This document shows positions 1 to 7,904 of a DNA stretch of 64,000 nt, one piece after another. The notes under the pieces were generated by a model, which saw only the letters and a program-made list of their open reading frames with translations, was not told the origin of the DNA and did no database searches. The stretch comes from JAPLST01 sp964397565 (GTDB taxonomy: Bacteria; Auribacterota; UBA3054; JAPLST01), in assembly GCA_964397565.1 (NCBI GenBank), contig CAYNJC010000019.1:1-64000 (forward strand), given 5' to 3'. The stretch's first letter is position 1. Every line of letters starts with the position of its first letter. Both the position numbers and the translations under genes were made by a program.

Positions 1-16
1 TCACAAATAAGATACA

Positions 17-105
17 AGCCGCCCGCGGTGAGGGCGGCTTCTGCAGCCGCGGTCAGCGCCCGCGGCCACAATTGGCATGACACCAAGTAAGCGCATTCAT
101 TAGTA
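17..105 (+). repeat. MITE-like repeat, copy 1 (short form, left end missing)
   Basis: Matches the other three copies of a dispersed repeat from the GC-rich hairpin at its start (GCCGCCC, seven-base loop, GGGCGGC) to the right end AGCGCATTCATTAGTA. It lacks the central insert of the long form, like the copy at 61420. The sequence before base 17 does not match the left arm of the other copies, so this copy is left-truncated. Confidence 0.8.
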
Positions 106-168
106 ACTACCAGGTCGGCAACATCGACTACAACGCCGTGGCCGTCCCTGCTACTTGTGCCGTCGTTT

Positions 169-177
169 TGCTATAAT
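169..177 (+). promoter_or_regulatory. Extended -10 promoter upstream of the first gene
   Basis: TGCTATAAT is a perfect extended -10 (TGn plus TATAAT). No good -35 lies 17 bases upstream, which is usual for extended -10 promoters. The predicted start of transcription is about 20 bases before the ATG at 204. Confidence 0.5.
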
Positions 178-203
178 CTACATTTCATGACAACAAGGTA
201 CAG

Positions 204-1097
204 ATGACCAACACTTTTCTGCAGTATGCCCGGCCCGTGGCGCTGGCCGCCGCGCGACGGATGCTCAAACGGCTCCAAGCCGTTCGCCGCGATGGCATTA
301 GCCGCGCGCAGCGCCGTCGGCATCTGGCCGCCGACAGTAATCCGCGCTATGTGGCGGACGAGTACGGCGGCAGTTACTGCGCCCATCCCGCCTATCGCGC
401 GCTGCTGCGCGAGCCGGCCTTGTCGCGCAAAGAGATCGAACGCGCCATCGCCGGGTTGAGCATGAAAAACACCGAGACTATTAACACGGTGCTGTTCCCG
501 TGGTGTGGCGTGAAAGGCACGAAGCCGTATCTCGACTGGTTCGCCGCGCGCGAACTGATTGTGCGCGTGCTGCTTCATCCGGATGTCTCGTATTGCCTGG
601 ATTACACATTCTTGCTGGCGGAGCATATTGCACCGGGCAGTTCCCGCGTGGAGTTCGCGGACGCGGCCGTGCTGTGCGCGGAGAGTTACAGGTTGCTTTC
701 CACGTTCGAACCGGCTGCGCTGGGCATGCCGCAGGATGAGCCACGCAGACTGGACAATGATCTGATCTGGAACATGCACGAATGGGCCTGGTGCCTGTTC
801 AATTTGGGTGAGACCCGCGCCCGCGCGCGTGTGTACGCCCACTACAGGCGCGTCTTTCGCCGCGTGTTTCCTGATTATCCCGCGGCCTGGGCTGATCAGA
901 ACATACTGTTCAACCGCGCCATGCTGCGCGGCCGCATGATGTATGAGAAATTCAGCGAAAATGCCTTGCAGCACTCGATTGCTGATTTCGACAAAGTTGC
1001 CACAAACCCGCAGACGTCGCCGGGCTATGTGACGAAGGCGGCCGGCACCCGCGATTACTTGAAGCGCATGCTAACCCGCGTGAAAAGCAGCACTTGA
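204..1097 (+). CDS. Hypothetical protein, 297 aa
   Basis: I do not recognise this protein. It has no signal peptide or membrane segment. It starts with a basic N-terminal region (many Arg up to residue 40), then a mostly helical, Trp- and Arg-rich body with repeated aromatic/acidic stretches. The ATG at 204 is preferred because AAGG lies about eight bases upstream and an extended -10 box sits at 169-177; the earlier ATG at 187 runs into a stop. It stands alone between a MITE-like repeat and a URO-D-like gene. A large reading frame on the opposite strand is a GC-driven shadow. Confidence 0.7.
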   Translation: MTNTFLQYARPVALAAARRMLKRLQAVRRDGISRAQRRRHLAADSNPRYVADEYGGSYCAHPAYRALLREPALSRKEIERAIAGLSMKNTETINTVLFPWCGVKGTKPYLDWFAARELIVRVLLHPDVSYCLDYTFLLAEHIAPGSSRVEFADAAVLCAESYRLLSTFEPAALGMPQDEPRRLDNDLIWNMHEWAWCLFNLGETRARARVYAHYRRVFRRVFPDYPAAWADQNILFNRAMLRGRMMYEKFSENALQHSIADFDKVATNPQTSPGYVTKAAGTRDYLKRMLTRVKSST

Positions 1098-1306
1098 TCT
1101 CAAGACCGCCACGTGGCGTTCAATAAATAATCGCTCTTTTACGTATGATAGCACCGACATAACATTCATCATGTATCTGGCAATGCTCTCGGCGGCGTGG
1201 GCGTGGTGAGTGCGCCCGCGGCGTGCCGGAGTTGCTCGTCTTAACCGCCTGTTTTCCGGCACCGGGCTGACCGGCGTTGATCTAGGTAATCACATTAGGA
1301 GATTGT

Positions 1307-2314
1307 ATGAGTATGCAACCCAAAGACATTGTCCGCGCCGCCCTGCGATTTCAGACGCCCGAACGCCTGCCCGTGCGCATGGACGTCTTTGGTATTGATG
1401 ACACCATGTGGGTGCCGCTCACCGGGGGTAATCGCGTCGAACAGGGCGTGCGCATTGATGACTGGGGCTGCGGCTGGGCGCAGACGGCAATGCACAACAT
1501 GGGCCAGGTCAAAACGCATCCGCTCGCGGACCTGGCCGAGCACGACCGGGTCGTGCCGCCGGATTACTCGCAGGACTGGCGCTACGCCGAGTGCGACGCC
1601 GCGCTGCAGCAAGCTGAGCGCGAGGGCCGTTACACCCACATCGGCATTTTCATGGTCTTGTTCGAGCGCATGCATGCGCTGGCCGGCTTCGAGACCGTGC
1701 TGATGGGCCTGCTTGCCGATCGCGGCCACGCCGACGCGCTGGCCGACAAGATTCTCGCAACCCAGATTGCGCTGGTGCACAACGTCCAGAATCGGTTCGG
1801 CGCGCGCCTGCACTCGATCGGTATGAGCGATGATTGGGGCACACAACAAGCCGCCTTCATCTCGAAAGCGCTCTGGGATGATTTCTTTCTGCCGCGCTAC
1901 ACCAAACTCTTTGCCGAGATTCACAAAGGCGGGCAGGATGTCTGGGTGCATTCATGCGGCAAGGTCAACGAAATCATCGCGGGCTTCATTGAGGCCGGCG
2001 TGGATGTGCTCAACTTGCAACAGCCGCGCGCGCTGGGCATCGAGGAGATCGGCCGGCGCTATCGCGGCAAGGTGACCTTCGAGTCACTGGCGGATATTCA
2101 GGCCACCATGCCGACCGGTCAGCGCGACCTGATTGAAGCCGACGCACGCGATTTGGCCCGCCATTGGATGCTGCCGACCGGCGGCTTTGTCCTGTCAGAT
2201 TATGGCGATGGCGCAGCCATCGGCGCGACGCCCGAGGCCAAACGTGTAATGTATCAGGCCTTCAGCACCGTGTCGGAAGAGTTGTACGGCGCACCCCTGC
2301 CGCCGTTGCCGTAA
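1307..2314 (+). CDS. Uroporphyrinogen decarboxylase-family protein
   Basis: A 335-aa protein of the URO-D superfamily, which includes heme-pathway HemE and the corrinoid methyltransferases MtaA/CmuA. What shows this is the N-terminal 'R..L.FQTPERLPV' opening (residues 9-23) and the HSCGKV segment near residue 211, the His-x-Cys-Gly pattern that binds zinc in the methyltransferase branch, followed by the terminal substrate-handling region. The HSCG motif and the absence of heme genes nearby favour a methyltransferase-like role over HemE; the substrate cannot be told. An AGGAGA ribosome site lies about seven bases before the ATG. The gene is monocistronic, with a convergent gene downstream. Confidence 0.85.
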   Translation: MSMQPKDIVRAALRFQTPERLPVRMDVFGIDDTMWVPLTGGNRVEQGVRIDDWGCGWAQTAMHNMGQVKTHPLADLAEHDRVVPPDYSQDWRYAECDAALQQAEREGRYTHIGIFMVLFERMHALAGFETVLMGLLADRGHADALADKILATQIALVHNVQNRFGARLHSIGMSDDWGTQQAAFISKALWDDFFLPRYTKLFAEIHKGGQDVWVHSCGKVNEIIAGFIEAGVDVLNLQQPRALGIEEIGRRYRGKVTFESLADIQATMPTGQRDLIEADARDLARHWMLPTGGFVLSDYGDGAAIGATPEAKRVMYQAFSTVSEELYGAPLPPLP

Positions 2315-2327
2315 GTCGGCGTGTGCC

Positions 2328-3413
2328 TCAACGTGCGGCTGCGGGCGCTTTTACCTTCTTGGCCGAAGCGCCGCCGCGCGAGGCGCGCATCAACATGGGC
2401 ACATTTGCCAGCTCGTGCTCTTCGCCGTTCACCGCGAAAATGTAGCGGCCATAGCGCAGATCACGCTGGGCTTTGGCGAGTCTCATCTTGTCGCGATTGC
2501 TGGTGTATTCCTCCTCGGTGAAGACATCGCCGAGCCGGTTGTCCAGGAAGAGCTTGTAGACGAAATTCAATTGGCCATCCTTCAAGGTGGCCACGAACGC
2601 GGCATACAGTTCGGACTTGCCCGCGCCGCGCGCACTTGTGGGATAGCCGAAATATTCGACGTAGTTCGGCTTCTTGCCCTTCTCGATACCCGCGTCCATG
2701 CGGGTGAAGGTGGTGACGGCATAGTCGCTTTCAAAGAGCGCCATGGGCGTAATGCCAAACGACGAGATCTCTTCAAACGACGTGTACGGCACCGGCACAC
2801 TGCCGCGAATGCTGGCGCGCGTCTTGCTTTTGAGGTAATCAGGGCTGGCATACGAGCCGCCAAACGATGCGGCCGCCAGCGTCAGGTCGGCCATGGCCGG
2901 CGCGCGCGTCTGGCGCAGACGGGCACAGGCATGCATGACGGTCTCGATCGGTATGGGTGTTGCCGCCGACACGACACGACCGGTCGGCAGCGTGATGGGC
3001 TGGTCGCACACGATGGCCTCCAGCAGTCCGCGCTGATTGTACCGCAGGGTTACTGTGCACACCAGGGCGTTGGTGCTGGCGCCGCGCCGGGCACGCAATT
3101 GAAAACACGGCTGGGCTGCGGTTGCGGCTGCCGGCGTGCACGTCGCCAAACGCGCATCGGGCGCGCACAAACACACCAGCGCGCGGCTGTGTTCCTCCAT
3201 GAACGTTGCTGCATTCGCCTGGCTCAATTCGTTCTTGCTGCCGCAGAAGCGCCAGTACGTCATTCTAATCGACAGCATCACCGCTCGATACGCACCAGAA
3301 TCATTGCTAGTATACTCTGCCACGGCAGCCTGCGGAAGGCCAACACCGAACAACAACATACTAAGCACGACACTGCGAGCACAACGGCTGCGAACCAACG
3401 GTATGGCATTCAT
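2328..3413 (-). CDS. Secreted hypothetical protein, 361 aa
   Basis: Residues 1-32 form a signal peptide: Arg-rich n-region, hydrophobic core SVVLSMLLFGVGLPQ and an AVA cleavage site, so the protein is exported. The body has about six cysteines in its first half, consistent with disulfides in the periplasm, and a Lys/Ala-rich tail. No family is recognised. It is convergent with the URO-D-like gene, with only 13 bases between the stops. No clear Shine-Dalgarno sequence is visible. Confidence 0.7.
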   Translation of the reverse strand: MNAIPLVRSRCARSVVLSMLLFGVGLPQAAVAEYTSNDSGAYRAVMLSIRMTYWRFCGSKNELSQANAATFMEEHSRALVCLCAPDARLATCTPAAATAAQPCFQLRARRGASTNALVCTVTLRYNQRGLLEAIVCDQPITLPTGRVVSAATPIPIETVMHACARLRQTRAPAMADLTLAAASFGGSYASPDYLKSKTRASIRGSVPVPYTSFEEISSFGITPMALFESDYAVTTFTRMDAGIEKGKKPNYVEYFGYPTSARGAGKSELYAAFVATLKDGQLNFVYKLFLDNRLGDVFTEEEYTSNRDKMRLAKAQRDLRYGRYIFAVNGEEHELANVPMLMRASRGGASAKKVKAPAAAR

Positions 3414-3989
3414 GGTGCGGGTTCCATCGAGGTTACTCGTAACGCACTATCCAGTAGTGCTAGTGTAGAAAAAAACCCGCAGCATGTCAATCTTTCTTTC
3501 CCGCCGCGTTCGGATTGGTACCTGACGTTCAGTGCCGTGCCAGAGCCGGCGCTGTTGGTCGTGCTGTCACGATAGGATTCGGTGGTCTCAGATCCAGCGA
3601 CTCGTGAACCGTGGGAGCGGCACGGTTGATCGATACTGATAGTAGATGACAGTTTGGGTTCGGGGTGGGTGGGTGAGAGCGGGGTGTCTGTGTGCCCCAA
3701 GGGGGCATGGCATACTAGCCCAGGGCAACGCCCTGGGTACCGGCGCATCCCGCGCATGCCCGCCCTGCCGGGGCGGGGGGGCTGAATGACGACTATCGAA
3801 CACGGAATGATGAATGACGGAGTTGCCGCAGCCCGGCGACAGCACTGAGCATCTGCGCGGTCTGTTCTTCCACCGAATACTGAATACCGATTACCGAATA
3901 CCGAGCAAGGGCGCGGCAGCGGCAGTCACGCGCGGCCAACGCCGCGCGGTTTTCAGCGTGAGTCGCCGGAACTGGGGTAGCCAATTCGC
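3414..3989. other. Gene-free spacer with heptamer words and a PEP-anchor remnant
   Basis: This spacer holds no intact gene. It contains a short plus-strand tail reading VPEPALLVVLSR then stop (3537-3575), like the start of a PEP-CTERM anchor. It also has a copy of the GTGGGAGCGG-type repeat at about 3609, and two runs of seven-base words: 3784-3818 (GAATGAC, GACTATC, GAACACG, GAATGAT, GAATGAC) and 3875-3902 (GAATACT, GAATACC, GATTACC, GAATACC). Confidence 0.6.
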
Positions 3990-4018
3990 TTGACAATGGA
4001 CCGTCAAAAGTGTATGCT
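3990..4018 (+). promoter_or_regulatory. Sigma70-type promoter of the TIGR04073-like gene
   Basis: TTGACA, an exact 17-base spacer and TATGCT, ending 42 bases before the start codon at 4061. TGAC and GTCA half-sites within the spacer region form a short dyad that could be a regulator site. Confidence 0.7.
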
Positions 4019-4060
4019 ATTAGCAGTTTTTTTACTGTTTGGTAACCATTACGGAGTTTC

Positions 4061-4495
4061 ATGATGAAGAAGATTGCCTGCGCCGGACTGGCGCTCATGA
4101 TGATGGCTGGCGCAGTGATCGCGGAGACGAGTGTCCCGCCGAGTGCTGGCGCCGCCGCAACGCCCGCAACGACTGAAGCCGCGCCCGCCACCAAGAGCAC
4201 CCCGGATACAATGGCCGGCAATGTCGGCCGCGGCTTTGCCAATCTGTTGACCTGCTGGTTGGAAGTGCCGCGCAGCCTCTGGCTCGAGGGCTCGCGCAAT
4301 CCATTCTATGGCTGGGTCGTCGGCGGTGTGAACGGCTCGTTTCTGGCGGTGGCGCGCGCGTTTGGCGGCGCGGCTGATGTCAGCACGATGGGCTTGACCG
4401 GCCCGGGCATCTATGGCAAAGATTTTCCCGAATGCATCATGCAGTCGCGCTGGACTTCACCGGATGCGTTGATCTATCGTCCCGTTGAAAAGTAA
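4061..4495 (+). CDS. Exosortase system-associated protein, TIGR04073-like
   Basis: A 144-aa exported protein. Residues 1-22 are a signal peptide (MMKK, hydrophobic core, AGAVIA cleavage). An Ala/Thr/Pro-rich linker follows to about residue 50, then the conserved core with GRGFANLL, a Trp-Leu-Glu-Val-Pro segment, GWVVGGVNG and a final Gly/Thr/Pro stretch. This pattern fits the small family TIGR04073, found in PVC genomes that carry PEP-CTERM/exosortase systems; its molecular role is unknown. The assignment agrees with the PEP-anchored proteins elsewhere in the window, although no exosortase gene is present here. A GGAG site precedes the ATG, and the gene has its own promoter and terminator. 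Confidence 0.75.
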   Translation: MMKKIACAGLALMMMAGAVIAETSVPPSAGAAATPATTEAAPATKSTPDTMAGNVGRGFANLLTCWLEVPRSLWLEGSRNPFYGWVVGGVNGSFLAVARAFGGAADVSTMGLTGPGIYGKDFPECIMQSRWTSPDALIYRPVEK

Positions 4496-4526
4496 GTAGT
4501 GCCGGTTGCGGTTATTGTGGATCTGA

Positions 4527-4556
4527 CAAGGCGCGGCTGGCCGCGCCTTGTTGTTT
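4527..4556 (+). terminator. Intrinsic terminator after the TIGR04073-like gene
   Basis: A perfect 10-bp stem (CAAGGCGCGG / CCGCGCCTTG) with a four-base CTGG loop, followed by TTGTTT. It ends exactly where the next gene's ATG begins (4557), so that gene must rely on read-through or a start inside the hairpin tail. Confidence 0.75.
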
Positions 4557-5021
4557 ATGGCGTGCACCCCCGGCATATATTTCCTGCTGTTGCGGATGAC
4601 AACGGCGCGTGTGATCCGTGTTGGTGTGCGCCGCGCATACTTCCCCGCTGGTTGGTATGTCTACATCGGCTCGGCCCAGCGCGGTGTGCCGCAACGCGTC
4701 GCCCGCCATCTGCGGCGTGGCACGTGCCGGCATTGGCACATTGACTATCTCTTGCCGCACGCGCGCTGCGTGACGGTGCGTGCGTTGGCTGGTGCGCCAC
4801 ACGCGGACGAAGCGCGCCACGCCGTCGCGTTCTGCGCCGCCGCGGATTTCATTCCGTTGGCGAAATTCGGCGCCAGCGATTCGCCCGCGCCCGCACACCT
4901 GGTCGGGTTCCGTACCCGCCGCCGCGCCACGACCCTGCCGGCGTGGCAGCGCGCGCAGGAGCTGAAACTTGAAACTCGAAACTTGAAACTTGATGAATAT
5001 CCAATATCGAACACTCAATAG
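4557..5021 (+). CDS. DUF123 / GIY-YIG-like nuclease-fold protein
   Basis: A 154-aa protein with the DUF123 pattern: an opening GIYFLLLRM, a GWYVYIGSA strand-turn that corresponds to the GIY-YIG core, then R-x-x-RHLRR and HIDYLL. The family is found alone or fused to endonuclease III-like proteins in archaea and bacteria; the activity is not settled. The ATG at 4557 is preferred over the TTG at 4548 because it gives the family's usual N-terminus. The last 20 or so residues are not part of the fold: they are translated from a run of seven-base words (TGAAACT, GAATATC and so on), so the original stop has been lost or replaced by the repeat. Confidence 0.7.
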   Translation: MACTPGIYFLLLRMTTARVIRVGVRRAYFPAGWYVYIGSAQRGVPQRVARHLRRGTCRHWHIDYLLPHARCVTVRALAGAPHADEARHAVAFCAAADFIPLAKFGASDSPAPAHLVGFRTRRRATTLPAWQRAQELKLETRNLKLDEYPISNTQ

Positions 5022-5200
5022 CCAAGTGCGAAGTTCTGCACAGAACTCTGCTTGGAGTCCCGCCATCGGCGGGATTGGTTATTGGATATTCCGCTGCTAT
5101 AGAAATGAATTGCCGCAATTCATTTTGTACAAAATGGTTTTGACAAAACCATTTTTCTCTGAACCCTGTACCCTGTACCTCTGCACCTGTAACCTGTAAC
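4963..5200. repeat. Composite heptamer-word repeat with nested palindromes
   Basis: Modules in order: four TGAAACT/CGAAACT units (4963-4990); GAATATC, CAATATC, GAACACT, CAATAGC, CAAGTGC, GAAGTTC (4995-5036), all in 7-base phase; the palindrome GAGTCCCGCC...GGCGGGAT (about 5055-5075); TATTGGATATTC (5080-5091), which is an inverted copy of 4995-5006; the palindrome GAATTGCCGCAATTC (5107-5121); an 11-bp inverted repeat around one base (5132-5154); and AACCCTG-type words to 5200. Homologous modules lie at 33683-33869. Confidence 0.8.
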
Positions 5201-5215
5201 GCGGCCCCGACCACC

Positions 5216-6601
5216 ATGCGTATTGCTGATATCTTAGCGTCACCCGATGTGAATTACACGACGACCGTCAAAGGCTGGGTGCGCACCCGGCGCGACTCGA
5301 AGGGCGGTTTTTCCTTCATCGAAGTGAACGACGGCTCCTGTTTTGAATCGTTGCAGATTATTGCGCCGGCGGCGTTGTCGAATTACGCCAGCGACGTGTT
5401 GAATTTGCACACCGGCGCGAGCCTGGCCGCGACCGGCACGATTGTCGCCTCACAAGGCGTCGAGCAGGCCCGCGAACTGCAGGCGGCGGAAGTCATCGTG
5501 ATTGGCACGGTCGAGCCGACCGAGTATCCACTATTCAAGCAGCGCATGTCGCTGGATCACTTGCGCGGGCTTGCGCACCTGCGCCCGCGCACCAACACGT
5601 TTGGCGCGCTCACCCGCGTGCGCAATGCGGCCGCCATGGCGATTCATCACTTTTTCCAATCACGCGGTTTCTTGTGGATCAGCACGCCGATCATCACCGC
5701 TTCGGACTGTGAAGGCGCGGGCGAGATGTTCCAAGTCACGACACTCGACATTGCCAATCCGCCGCGCCTGCCGGACGCGCAGATCAACTACGCGGAAGAC
5801 TTTTTCGGCCGGCCGGCCTACCTGACCGTGTCCGGCCAGCTGGCAGTCGAAAACTATGCCTGCGCGCTCGGCAATGTCTACACATTTGGCCCGACCTTCC
5901 GGGCCGAGAATTCGAACACGACCCGTCATCTGTCCGAGTTTTGGATGATCGAGCCCGAGTTGGCGTTTGCCGACCTGGACGATGACATGCGCGTGGCCGA
6001 GGACTTTGTCAAGGAGGTGGTGCGCGCCACACGCGCGGCCTGCCCCAGCGACCTGGCCTTCTTCGATCAGCGCGTGCAACCGGGATTGCTGCAGATGTTG
6101 GACGCGCTCGAAACCAGCGCCTTCGAGCATGTCTCGTACAGCGCGGCCATCGCGCTGCTCGAAGCGGCCGGCAAAACCTGGGAGTTTCCCGTCGCCTGGG
6201 GCAATGATTTGCAGGCAGAGCATCAGCGCTATTTGACCGAAGACCATTTCAAGAAACCGATTATTGTCTACGACTGGCCGGCCAGTATCAAGCCGTTTTA
6301 CATGAAAGTCAATCCGGATGGGCGCACGGTCCGCGCAATGGATGTGCTGGTGCCGCGCTTTGGCGAGATCATTGGTGGCAGCCAGCGCGAGGATGTACTG
6401 GCCGTGCTGGACACGCGCATGCGTGCCTTGGGCATGAATCCCGACCATTATTGGTGGTACCGCGATCTGCGGCGGTTCGGAACCGTGCCACACGCCGGCT
6501 TTGGTCTGGGCTTCGAGCGCCTGCTCCAATTCATTACTGGATTGGCCAACATTCGCGATGTGATTCCGTTCCCGCGCGCGCCCAAAACGGCTGATTTTTG
6601 A
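5216..6601 (+). CDS. asnS: Asparaginyl-tRNA synthetase
   Basis: A 461-aa class II aminoacyl-tRNA synthetase that charges tRNA(Asn). Residues 1-100 form the OB-fold anticodon-binding domain (VKGWVRTRRDSKGGFSFIEV). Motif 2 is seen in FRAENSNTTRHLSEFWMIE, the typical AsnRS sequence in which RH-SEFWM distinguishes it from AspRS. Motif 3 is GFGLGFERLLQ near the C-terminus. The length matches bacterial AsnRS (about 465). The ATG at 5216 follows a composite repeat and has no clear Shine-Dalgarno site. AsnRS implies direct asparagine charging. Confidence 0.95.
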   Translation: MRIADILASPDVNYTTTVKGWVRTRRDSKGGFSFIEVNDGSCFESLQIIAPAALSNYASDVLNLHTGASLAATGTIVASQGVEQARELQAAEVIVIGTVEPTEYPLFKQRMSLDHLRGLAHLRPRTNTFGALTRVRNAAAMAIHHFFQSRGFLWISTPIITASDCEGAGEMFQVTTLDIANPPRLPDAQINYAEDFFGRPAYLTVSGQLAVENYACALGNVYTFGPTFRAENSNTTRHLSEFWMIEPELAFADLDDDMRVAEDFVKEVVRATRAACPSDLAFFDQRVQPGLLQMLDALETSAFEHVSYSAAIALLEAAGKTWEFPVAWGNDLQAEHQRYLTEDHFKKPIIVYDWPASIKPFYMKVNPDGRTVRAMDVLVPRFGEIIGGSQREDVLAVLDTRMRALGMNPDHYWWYRDLRRFGTVPHAGFGLGFERLLQFITGLANIRDVIPFPRAPKTADF

Positions 6602-6855
6602 TGAGCCAAGGCGGGTGGCGTACGCGCGCGCGGCGTGCAAAGCATGCCCAACACGCTGGCAAGGGCGGCAATCGGTGCCCCAGTGCCCCAGTGCGCCACT
6701 ACTCCAGGGCGGCAGCTATAAGCAGCACGCACCATGGGCGCACTTGCAGAATGTGCTGTTTTGGCACTGTAGTTGCCATATAATCCATAACTTGTTACAC
6801 TATAGTTGTGCTGTTTATACGATGGCCCATGTTCACTAGTACCCCTGATTTGCTG

Positions 6856-7872
6856 ATGAAAACCATTACCTGCCTTCGCCGATCGGTCTGGTTGGATGCC
6901 CGGCCCGCGCTTGTTGCGTGCGCTTTGTTAAGCGTGTGTTTCCTGTTCTGCGGCTGTTCGCGCAAGAAAGCCGCGCCGGTGAGCGATACTGCGAGTACGG
7001 CGGACGTCGCGCGCGCCACGGCTGCGCCCACCGGGATGATTGCCAAATCGGACATTGAAAAGAACGCGGAACTCAATGAACTGCTGAATTTACCCGCCAG
7101 TGAGCGCGAGGAAATTCAGCGCTTGATGGGGGCCATGGACGCCAGTAACCAGGTGTTGCAGTCAACCAATGCCGCGCCGGAACCCGACCAGGATGAAATC
7201 CTCAACACGCGTTTCGAGCCGACCCAGGATGCCAAAGACCTCGTCACTGCGGCCACGCGCGCGTTCCTGGCTGATTTGCCAGAAGCTGACAAACTGGCGG
7301 CCCTGCAGAAACTGGCCGGGCTGGATCATCCGATCGTACTGGAGGTGGTCGAGATGGCTTTGTCGGACAAGAGCGCAGCGGTGCGCGAGGCGGCCCTCGA
7401 CCTGATTATGAACATCAACGACCCGGCCGTCGTGCCGACGGTCTCCAAGGCGCTCGATGACCAAGACCCCGATTTGCGCGAGTATGCGCTGGATGCGCTG
7501 ATGGACGTGGATGACCCCAAGATCAACGAGGCACTGACCAAGGCGCTCGATGATGAGAATGTGGACGTGCGCGACAACGCCCTGAATATCATGCTGTACA
7601 TCGGCTCGCCCAATGTGGTTGACAGTCTCGGCAAGGCGATCACCGATACGGACGCCGACATCCGCGAGAAGGCGATCATCGCCATCGAGGACATTCAAGA
7701 CCCGCGCGTGATTGATGTCTTGCTTGAAAAAGGCCTGCTGAGTGAGGATGACACCGTGCGCGAAGACGCGATGGACTCGCTGCAATTCATCACCGATCAG
7801 GAATTTGAGAACTACGAGCAGGCGCACGCATGGTGGCAGCGCAACCGCGCCACGTTCTCGTTCGATGAATAG
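6856..7872 (+). CDS. HEAT-repeat lipoprotein
   Basis: A 338-aa protein with a lipoprotein signal (hydrophobic core ending LFCGC, lipobox Cys near residue 33). After an Ala/Thr/Ser-rich linker come several HEAT/PBS-lyase type units of about 31 residues (for example DPAVVPTVSKALDDQDPDLR and DPKINEALTKALDDENVDVR), forming an alpha-solenoid for protein binding. The strongly acidic repeats (Asp-Asp, Glu) suggest a basic or metal-rich partner. The start at 6856 is chosen because it puts the lipobox in the normal place; a longer frame begins at 6808. Confidence 0.8.
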   Translation: MKTITCLRRSVWLDARPALVACALLSVCFLFCGCSRKKAAPVSDTASTADVARATAAPTGMIAKSDIEKNAELNELLNLPASEREEIQRLMGAMDASNQVLQSTNAAPEPDQDEILNTRFEPTQDAKDLVTAATRAFLADLPEADKLAALQKLAGLDHPIVLEVVEMALSDKSAAVREAALDLIMNINDPAVVPTVSKALDDQDPDLREYALDALMDVDDPKINEALTKALDDENVDVRDNALNIMLYIGSPNVVDSLGKAITDTDADIREKAIIAIEDIQDPRVIDVLLEKGLLSEDDTVREDAMDSLQFITDQEFENYEQAHAWWQRNRATFSFDE

Positions 7873-7904
7873 TTCGCCGGCCTGTCGCCGCCCCCGCGGG
7901 TGAC

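Noticed and set aside
171..974. Long minus-strand frame opposite the first gene
   Set aside because: Antisense shadow in GC-rich coding DNA; the plus frame has promoter and ribosome site, this one has no family character. The same holds for the long antisense frames at 9376-10599, 15406-16758 and 29366-30472.
2415..3575. Plus-strand 386-codon frame opposite the secreted protein
   Set aside because: The minus-strand gene has a clear signal peptide; the plus frame is a shadow, apart from its last dozen codons, noted as a PEP-anchor remnant.
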